From TH5896 sp049578985 (lineage in GTDB: Archaea > Thermoproteota > Nitrososphaeria > Nitrososphaerales > Nitrososphaeraceae), in assembly GCA_049578985.1 (NCBI GenBank), contig JBAUMZ010000125.1:1-11113 (forward strand): a DNA stretch of 11,113 nt, written 5' to 3'. The translations under genes and the position numbers were made by a program. Below, one piece after another: positions 6,813-11,113 of this stretch. Below the pieces are notes generated by a model, which saw nothing but the letters and a program-made list of their open reading frames with translations, did not search any database and was not told where the DNA came from. Each line of letters starts with the position of its first letter. Position 1 is the first letter of the stretch.

Positions 6813-6906
6813 TTATTACAGAATAGTTCCATTCTATTCTGTAATTATTACATATTATTACAGAATATAATAATATATATATAATTATTACAGAATAGTC
6901 CCATTC
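6813..6906. repeat. Cluster of direct and inverted TTATTACAGAATA repeats
   Basis: TTATTACA occurs four times in direct orientation (starting at 6813, 6845, 6855 and 6885). Three copies extend to TTATTACAGAATA. The first and last extend further and agree at 21 of 22 positions (6813-6834 against 6885-6906, 72 bases apart). An inverted copy, CTATTCTGTAAT (6834-6845), pairs perfectly over 12 bases with 6815-6826 across a 7-base loop, and equally with 6887-6898 across a 41-base loop. The cluster ends about 80 bases before the TATA box of the thioferritin gene. It may be a multi-site operator, a structured RNA or 3' end of the kinase transcript, or the remnant of a small mobile element. Confidence 0.85.
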
Positions 6907-6987
6907 CCATTAATGATATGGTAGATCTAATTATGGATGAGAACATTTGCCGATGGCTGAAAGCATTTGAATGACTCAAACGAACCC

Positions 6988-6998
6988 TTTTATATAAT
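6988..6998 (+). promoter_or_regulatory. Strong TATA box of the thioferritin gene
   Basis: TTTTATATAAT is the best TATA match in the window. It is centred about 25 bases before the ATG at 7017, so the mRNA is predicted to be leaderless. This supports that ATG as the true start. Confidence 0.75.
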
Positions 6999-7016
6999 AG
7001 TAAAATATCTCTTGGT

Positions 7017-7610
7017 ATGACAAGCAGTGAAAAAGGTAAAGTCCCTAAGATAGTGGCTTTAGAAGTTCTAGAAAAGAATGGCGTAAATATAGATCGCTTG
7101 AAGGAACTAATAACGAAAGGTGTTGGCGCTGAATTCACGACTTACTATTATTATACTATCTTGAGAATGCATTGCACCGGGCTCGAGGGGGAGGGAATAA
7201 AGGAGATAGTCGAAGATGCCCGTATCGAGGATAGAAATCACTTTGAGGCGATGGTTCCCAGATTGTATGAACTTGGTGGGGCCTTACCCAGAGATATTAG
7301 GAAATTTGCCGATCAAGCAGGGTGCCCGGATGCTTATTTACCAGACAATTGGGAAGATATTGACTCGATCTTGAAGGTCCTATTAGAGGCTGAACAGTGT
7401 GCGATAAGATCATGGGGTGAAGTTTGTGATATGACTACAGGTAAGGACCCTCGTACTTATGATATTGCGCAGCGAATTATGCAAGAGGAAGTTGAACACG
7501 AAGCATGGTTTATAGAACTACTTTCGAAAAGGCCCTCTGGTCACTTTAGACGGAGGTTCGTTGGGCAGTCGCCCCACACTGGTAATCAAGGTAGCCTCAT
7601 CCACCTCTAA
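7017..7610 (+). CDS. DpsL-type ferritin-like protein (thioferritin)
   Basis: Probable cage-forming protein that oxidises and stores iron using hydrogen peroxide, protecting DNA against oxidative damage. The four-helix ferritin fold shows candidate diiron ligands E39 (GAEF), D72-x2-H75 (DRNH), E126 (EAEQ) and E158-x2-H161 (EVEH). C103 and C128 are 25 residues apart, the same spacing as the cysteine pair (C101/C126) described for the Sulfolobus solfataricus Dps-like protein, the mark of the DpsL class. At 197 residues it is near the usual length, with a short polar, basic tail after residue 171 (RPSGHFRRRF), which could contact DNA or other surfaces. Start is fixed by a TATA box 25 bases upstream. 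Single-gene unit; the upstream repeat cluster may regulate it. Ligand assignments are by eye. Confidence 0.88.
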   Translation: MTSSEKGKVPKIVALEVLEKNGVNIDRLKELITKGVGAEFTTYYYYTILRMHCTGLEGEGIKEIVEDARIEDRNHFEAMVPRLYELGGALPRDIRKFADQAGCPDAYLPDNWEDIDSILKVLLEAEQCAIRSWGEVCDMTTGKDPRTYDIAQRIMQEEVEHEAWFIELLSKRPSGHFRRRFVGQSPHTGNQGSLIHL

Positions 7611-7624
7611 TCTTTTTACCTTCT
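7611..7624 (+). terminator. T-rich tract after the thioferritin gene
   Basis: TCTTTTTACCTTCT begins immediately after the stop codon. Pyrimidine-rich T tracts of this kind terminate archaeal transcription; no hairpin is needed or seen. Confidence 0.4.
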
Positions 7625-7762
7625 AACTACATTGAATCATCAAAATCAAGAATCAGAATCGTCCTATATTGACATGCCAATGTTTTATACAATTAGATTG
7701 AGTATGATAACAAAATCTCGCGCGCGTTACAATTACACAAGTTTAACAATGTAGGAAAGTCC

Positions 7763-7769
7763 TTTATAT
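7763..7769 (+). promoter_or_regulatory. TATA box of the ParA/MinD-like gene
   Basis: TTTATAT, within CCTTTATATC, lies about 42 bases before the ATG at 7808, predicting transcription from about 7791 and a leader of roughly 16 bases. It lies in the 197-base gap after the thioferritin gene and shows that the ATPase gene has its own promoter. Confidence 0.5.
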
Positions 7770-7807
7770 CAGCTAATAACAGACTAGTACCGAATAGTGC
7801 TTAGCGC

Positions 7808-8686
7808 ATGACAAAGTGTATAGCATTTCACTCGTATAAGGGTGGTACCGGTAAGACTACTCTAGCTGGAAATTTTGCTGCTGTATTGGCAAAATCGGGC
7901 TTCCGAGTGTGTTTGCTAGATTTGGATGTTTATGCCCCAAGTCTTCAGTCGTACTTTTCGATTGAACCTAAAAAGTGGATAAACGACTACCTTTACTCTG
8001 AGGCCGATATCGGGGATGTAATGCAAGATCTTACTTCGAAAGTTTCGGAAATCGATATGGAAAGCAAGGATAGCGTAAAAGGCAAGCTCTGGATCGGATT
8101 TAGCAATGCTAGGAAAGAGGAAATATACAAACTCGAAGGAGGTGCAGATACTACACGGAAGCAGTTCTTAAGGAGGTTCATTTTGTTGAGGGAACAGCTG
8201 ATAACAAACTACGATGCAGACTTTGTCGTAATTGACACTAGTCCTGGGATTAGATATTGGTCTATTAACGCCTTGGCCGTAGCAGACATTTTGTTTCTGA
8301 CCCTTAAGGCCGGTGACCTTGATATTGAAGGAACAAAGAAAATGGCCGAAGAAATATACAGCTCTTTCACTAAATTTGGGACCAAGTCATTTCTGTTACT
8401 CAATAGGGTATCTGGATATTGTGCTCCGAATCCGCTAATTGCAATGCCAAATACTACCAGTGACAAATCTCAACGTTCGGCTTTTATGATCGAAACACCT
8501 CAGGATACTGACCAAATGCTTGCAAGAGAGGTGAGAATGAAGATTATGTCCTCAATTCCATGCTATTGTGATATTCAGTTCCTTCGAAAGGAATTCCTGA
8601 CTGCTCTAAAGTATCCTGCTCATCCTTTTGCCAAAAAGATAGAGAGCTTGAATGAATCACTGAGTAAGACGGCGGAGCAGCTCTGA
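7808..8686 (+). CDS. Orphan ParA/MinD-family ATPase
   Basis: Member of the deviant Walker A (SIMIBI) ATPases, which act as ATP-switched dimers to position or partition cargo or to load metal. KGGTGKTT (11-18) carries both the signature lysine K11 and the Walker lysine K16. DLDVYAPS (38-45) is the switch I region, and VVIDTSPG (140-147) carries switch II D143. FLLLNRV (195-201) resembles the base-binding strand. No ParB, MinE or cargo gene is adjacent. The middle section (residues 58-120) and the C-terminal third (about 205-292) have no recognisable motif; the latter has five cysteines, counting C205 and the C-Y-C near 248-250. No amphipathic membrane-targeting tail is obvious. Length 292 is normal. 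Whether it works on chromosomes, protein clusters or metal centres cannot be told. Confidence 0.85.
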   Translation: MTKCIAFHSYKGGTGKTTLAGNFAAVLAKSGFRVCLLDLDVYAPSLQSYFSIEPKKWINDYLYSEADIGDVMQDLTSKVSEIDMESKDSVKGKLWIGFSNARKEEIYKLEGGADTTRKQFLRRFILLREQLITNYDADFVVIDTSPGIRYWSINALAVADILFLTLKAGDLDIEGTKKMAEEIYSSFTKFGTKSFLLLNRVSGYCAPNPLIAMPNTTSDKSQRSAFMIETPQDTDQMLAREVRMKIMSSIPCYCDIQFLRKEFLTALKYPAHPFAKKIESLNESLSKTAEQL

Positions 8687-8700
8687 AAGACTGATGGTCT

Positions 8701-8720
8701 AAATAAAATAAAATAAAATA
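8701..8720. repeat. (AAATA)4 microsatellite, possible minus-strand terminator
   Basis: Four perfect AAATA units lie in the 77-base gap between the convergent ATPase and response-regulator genes. Read on the minus strand it is a T-rich tract (TATTT repeated) about 44 bases after the response regulator's stop, well suited as its terminator. The repeat may also vary in length between strains. Confidence 0.6.
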
Positions 8721-8763
8721 TTACAACACAATACAAACTATCATTCTCGGAGTATATTCCGCC

Positions 8764-9168
8764 TCAGCCTAACTCCATCCTTATCTTTTTAACCAATTCA
8801 TCAGTTTCAATCGGCTTCCTTATGAAAGAGCCGAAGTTAAGAGTTGGATATATTTCTCTTAAGGCAAGATAATTGAAATCAAAGCCAGTAATGAAGCAAA
8901 ACTTCACATCCTTATCTATTTCTTCTAGCTTCTCGTACAATTCAAAGCCTCCTATTTCTGGCATTCTAATGTCTACAATTACCATCACATATTTTCCCTT
9001 TAGGAAATGCGTGAGGGCTAGCTTTGGATCAGTGAACCCATCCACCTTAAAGCCATTGTGTTCAAGACTAGTAGTGATTGAGAGCACTATGTCTTCCTCG
9101 TCATCGACTAGCATTATCTTCTTTAAAGCAATCCACCTCTTGTTGTTAAAGCAGAACGAAGATAACAA
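8764..9168 (-). CDS. Single-domain response regulator (receiver only)
   Basis: Stand-alone CheY-like receiver with no output domain. Acidic pair D22/D23, phosphoacceptor D66 (VDIRMP), switch T94 and K118 (RKP) are all present. The start is uncertain: the longest frame begins with TTG at 9168, while an ATG at 9114 gives a product beginning MLVDDEE. That would still have the active site but trims the first strand. An AGGTGG at 9133-9138 lies between the two and fits neither well. It resembles the receiver at the end of the neighbouring cyclase: both share FTDP, AL, a phosphorylation site DIRMP, and a following G-x-x-L-Y-x-x-L. It may shuttle phosphate or compete for the same kinase as the cyclase. 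Partner kinase unknown; the soluble kinase at 5072 is the only one in view. Confidence 0.85.
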   Translation of the reverse strand: MLSSFCFNNKRWIALKKIMLVDDEEDIVLSITTSLEHNGFKVDGFTDPKLALTHFLKGKYVMVIVDIRMPEIGGFELYEKLEEIDKDVKFCFITGFDFNYLALREIYPTLNFGSFIRKPIETDELVKKIRMELG

Positions 9169-9386
9169 ATTAAATTCAGCTCACAAAGGCTTGGTAATTC
9201 AAGACCACAGCAATAAAGTTGGGACACTCTGTATTGATCCAATGATTCTGCTGCATAGTAATTGTTGCCTAGTATTATATATCAATTATAGAACGAACAA
9301 CGAAGAGAAAAGTGGTCGGCACTGGATTTTCGAGGCACCTCAACTATCACAATTCAGATCAAGTAATCGATCCTATCCCTCCCAGT
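9169..9386. other. Spacer between response regulator and cyclase genes
   Basis: A 218-base gap between two co-directional minus-strand genes. It contains AT-rich minus-strand candidates for a promoter of the response regulator (CTTTATTG at 9211-9218; TTTAATTT at 9167-9174), so that gene may have its own promoter rather than depend on the cyclase's. An open plus-strand frame crosses it but lies largely antisense to the response regulator. No other feature is seen. Confidence 0.5.
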
Positions 9387-10652
9387 CTAGCACTTTTCTC
9401 TAACTGCGAGATCAACATAGCTTAGAAATCTATCCCGACTCACAGGTTTCATGATGACTTGATTTGCTGCCACGTCAGGCAACAATGAAATGAGTTCTCC
9501 GGCGGCGTCGAGTGCCGTTACGAATAGGATCCTAACGGCCGAATTAATTGCCCTTAACCTCTGGTAAAGTTGTAAGCCATTAAGTTGGGGCATACGAATA
9601 TCCATTATCACCAGGTCATACCTTGACGAATCTTCTTTCGCAAACTGCCTCAGCGCCACAGTAGGATCTGTGAATGTTTGGACAGTAAATCCCTGACCCT
9701 CCAGAAAGGCTTGGTACGTAAAGAGCATATCCGGCTGATCATCAACTAGCATTATATTGCCACGAGATACGTCATCGCCTTCAAGTCTAAGCCTCGGCTG
9801 CAATTCTTGTGAGAGACGAATTCGTTCCAGGGCATGATGTTCGTTTTGTCTTCGAACGTCGTGTTGGTGTAGTATAAGTTCCTTTAATTCCGGATAATTC
9901 GCTCTACGATCCAAATCCATGGGTACAACCAGATGGATTGGATACCTCTGTTTAAGCCCAATCGAAAATTCAGATATTTCTTGAAACTGGAATTGTTTTT
10001 CAAGGGAGTGGAGTTTCTTGACTACCTGATGCAGATCGCCTCCTACAACCATAGAGTTGGGTGGTGCCTTGTTATTGATCTTGGCACACAAGTTCATGGT
10101 AGGTCCAAAGAAATCCTGGTCTCTTGAAAACCTTGACTCGGCTAGTTCAAGTCTGCCGTAATCAGCGCTTATCCGATAGCTAATAGGCTGAATTCCTTCT
10201 CTCTTATAGAAGCTGTTAACCGTGCTCCTTAAATCCAATAGTGATATCCCACATTCAAGTACGTCCCTGAAGCCCTCAATGTGTTGTATCTCCGCTGTAT
10301 TTGGAAAATAATAGATCATCGAGTCGCCGCCTGTTTTTAGCACCCTTCCACCAAAGTGTGCAATTATAGGTGAAACAGAGTTAACAAAAAGCGAGTAAAA
10401 CTTTCTAATCTTGTCTTCATGAGCCAATGAAGACGTGATCGCTGTTGAGTTGACAATATCAAGCATACATACGCAGAAATCAGACGAGATCCCTCTAAAG
10501 ATTATATCATCATGCAGCTCTGTATTATCATCACGATTTCGTGCCTCAAACAGACCGCCGTCCCTTTCACTCGGAGATTTAGAATTTGCTAGATAGCCGT
10601 CATTATCATTATTATCATCTGCCTTATTAATTCGCGCTCTATCTCCGATCAT
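9387..10652 (-). CDS. Class III nucleotide cyclase fused to a C-terminal receiver domain
   Basis: Probable phosphorylation-controlled cyclase making cAMP from ATP. Residues 1-50 are an Asp/Asn-rich disordered tail. Residues 57-245 are a class III cyclase: metal-binding D65 (CMLDIVNST) and D110 (LKTGGDS), adenine-selecting K106 and D180, and transition-state N187 (FFGPTMN). The usual arginine four residues later is K191 (N-L-C-A-K), a conservative change that may lower or alter activity. Residues 250-295 are a charged helical linker. Residues 299-421 are a receiver with D304/D305, phosphoacceptor D351 (DIRMP), T379 and K402. No membrane segment. Receiver-cyclase fusions usually carry the receiver first; here it is last. 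ATG at 10650-10652 lies about 50 bases after a TATA box, with an upstream purine run GGAGAAGAGG at 10667-10676. Residue assignments are by eye. Confidence 0.88.
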   Translation of the reverse strand: MIGDRARINKADDNNDNDGYLANSKSPSERDGGLFEARNRDDNTELHDDIIFRGISSDFCVCMLDIVNSTAITSSLAHEDKIRKFYSLFVNSVSPIIAHFGGRVLKTGGDSMIYYFPNTAEIQHIEGFRDVLECGISLLDLRSTVNSFYKREGIQPISYRISADYGRLELAESRFSRDQDFFGPTMNLCAKINNKAPPNSMVVGGDLHQVVKKLHSLEKQFQFQEISEFSIGLKQRYPIHLVVPMDLDRRANYPELKELILHQHDVRRQNEHHALERIRLSQELQPRLRLEGDDVSRGNIMLVDDQPDMLFTYQAFLEGQGFTVQTFTDPTVALRQFAKEDSSRYDLVIMDIRMPQLNGLQLYQRLRAINSAVRILFVTALDAAGELISLLPDVAANQVIMKPVSRDRFLSYVDLAVREKC

Positions 10653-10698
10653 GGAACCTTTTCTTACCTCTTCTCCTGATTAAGTATTATTCTCACTT

Positions 10699-10706
10699 CT
10701 ATAAAA
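10699..10706 (-). promoter_or_regulatory. TATA-like element of the cyclase-receiver gene
   Basis: On the minus strand TTTTATAG is centred about 50 bases before the ATG, predicting a leader of about 25 bases. That leader would contain GGAGAAGAGG, a ribosome-binding-site-like purine run, whereas several other genes in this window appear leaderless. Confidence 0.45.
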
Positions 10707-10889
10707 GATTGCTCAACAACGTCAAGTATAACTCTAAACTGGTTATTCAAAATCAAGTCCAATTCTGTTGGTACCATGCGATAAGGAATGACAGGGAACA
10801 AGTGGTCGAAATGGTTCTTTCGTACCGGGAATATTCGTTGCAGTAGTCGTCAAAATAGTCAGTATTCGCAATGTTTACGCAAGTTTAAC

Positions 10890-10898
10890 GTTTATAAT
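10890..10898 (+). promoter_or_regulatory. TATA box of the small membrane protein gene
   Basis: GTTTATAAT is centred about 36 bases before the ATG at 10930, predicting a leader of roughly 10 bases. A second AT-rich element (CTATAATAG, about 10910-10917) is too close to the ATG to be its box. Confidence 0.5.
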
Positions 10899-10929
10899 CA
10901 TCCAATCACTATAATAGCCCGATTCGAAC

Positions 10930-11109
10930 ATGAAATATGAAAGACGCTTCGGAGTAATTATCAGAAGCCAAAGACGTGTCGGAGAAGCACTTACGATCAT
11001 TGGAGGAGTAACAGTGGCTGGAATCGGGGGCGGACTGGGAATCCTATCATTGGTAGCTGGCGGACTTGCAATAGCAGGATTGGGAGTAATATCGGTCTTC
11101 TGGCGATAA
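10930..11109 (+). CDS. Small glycine-rich membrane protein (59 aa)
   Basis: A complete 59-codon frame from ATG at 10930 to TAA at 11107-11109. The first 19 residues are basic (six Arg, one Lys), and the rest is one long hydrophobic, glycine-rich stretch (residues 21-58) ending in VFWR. Glycines recur with G-x-x-x-G and GG spacing (GG at 25-26, GGG at 33-35, GG at 44-45), as in glycine-zipper segments that pack helices tightly. The stretch is long enough for two short membrane helices with a turn near residues 33-37, or one long one. The basic N-terminus would stay in the cytoplasm. A TATA box sits at a good distance. No family is recognised. An ATG at 11111-11113, just after the stop, may begin another gene beyond the window. 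Confidence 0.65.
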   Translation: MKYERRFGVIIRSQRRVGEALTIIGGVTVAGIGGGLGILSLVAGGLAIAGLGVISVFWR

Positions 11110-11113
11110 CATG

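Larger units (their letters stand above)
6716..7016. other. Intergenic region between kinase and thioferritin genes
   Basis: A 301-base gap holding a repeat cluster (6813-6906), a very AT-rich run (6864-6890, mostly alternating A and T) and, at its end, the strong TATA box of the thioferritin gene. I see no credible gene. An open minus-strand frame begins inside the thioferritin gene, crosses this region, and looks spurious. Confidence 0.6.

Noticed and set aside
6813..6906. Considered a CRISPR array for the TTATTACAGAATA repeats
   Set aside because: Units are too short, spacing is irregular (10 to 32 bases between starts), one copy is inverted and no cas gene is present.
6848..7138. 96-codon minus-strand frame crossing the thioferritin start
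   Set aside because: Runs through the TATA box and repeat cluster and is antisense to the ferritin N-terminus; composition is that of AT-rich noncoding sequence.
8873..9403. 176-codon plus-strand frame across the response regulator and the following spacer
   Set aside because: Over half is antisense to a clear receiver domain; the product is Ser-rich, low in complexity and matches no fold I know.

Overview
The window looks like a chromosomal stretch of an archaeon, most likely a soil-type Nitrososphaerota (Thaumarchaeota) lineage related to Nitrososphaera or Nitrosocosmicus. The grounds are moderate-to-low GC; TATA-like boxes about 24-42 nt before most start codons, several implying leaderless or nearly leaderless mRNAs; a DpsL-type thioferritin with the crenarchaeal cysteine pair; a UbiD-family decarboxylase; and soluble two-component proteins of thaumarchaeal style. 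The taxonomic call is an inference from protein style and promoter layout; no rRNA or ammonia-oxidation gene is present.

Layout, left to right. Positions 1-135 are an AT-rich, repeat-laden edge. A small unrecognised protein (136-378, minus) and a CoA-type Nudix hydrolase (677-1246, minus) follow. A 403-base gap (1247-1649) holds a tandem repeat and a short palindrome. A methylenetetrahydrofolate-reductase-like protein (1650-2420, plus) converges on an orphan nitrate/sulfonate/taurine-type ABC ATPase (2504-3280, minus, TTG start); a hairpin lies between them. Divergent from the ABC gene is a plus-strand run: a UbiD decarboxylase (3428-4903), a small ORF overlapping its end (4890-5093), and a soluble histidine kinase with a TRASH/YHS-like metal-binding N-terminus (5072-6715). 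A 301-base gap then carries a striking cluster of direct and inverted TTATTACAGAATA repeats and leads to a DpsL-type ferritin (7017-7610). Next come an orphan ParA/MinD-like ATPase (7808-8686, plus), a single-domain response regulator (8764-9168, minus), a class III nucleotide cyclase fused to a C-terminal receiver (9387-10652, minus), and a 59-residue glycine-rich small membrane protein (10930-11109, plus) close to the right edge.

How the genes may work together. The left half is metabolic housekeeping: nucleotide clean-up, one-carbon metabolism, prenyl-FMN-dependent decarboxylation and transport. The right half is sensing and stress: a kinase that may sense metal or redox, a peroxide-scavenging iron-storage protein, and two related receiver proteins, one of which probably makes a cyclic nucleotide under phosphorylation control. 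Links between kinase, receivers and cyclase are inference from proximity. The points most worth following are the cyclase-receiver fusion with its paralogous partner receiver, the repeat cluster upstream of the thioferritin gene, and the apparently overlapping ubiD / small ORF / kinase run.
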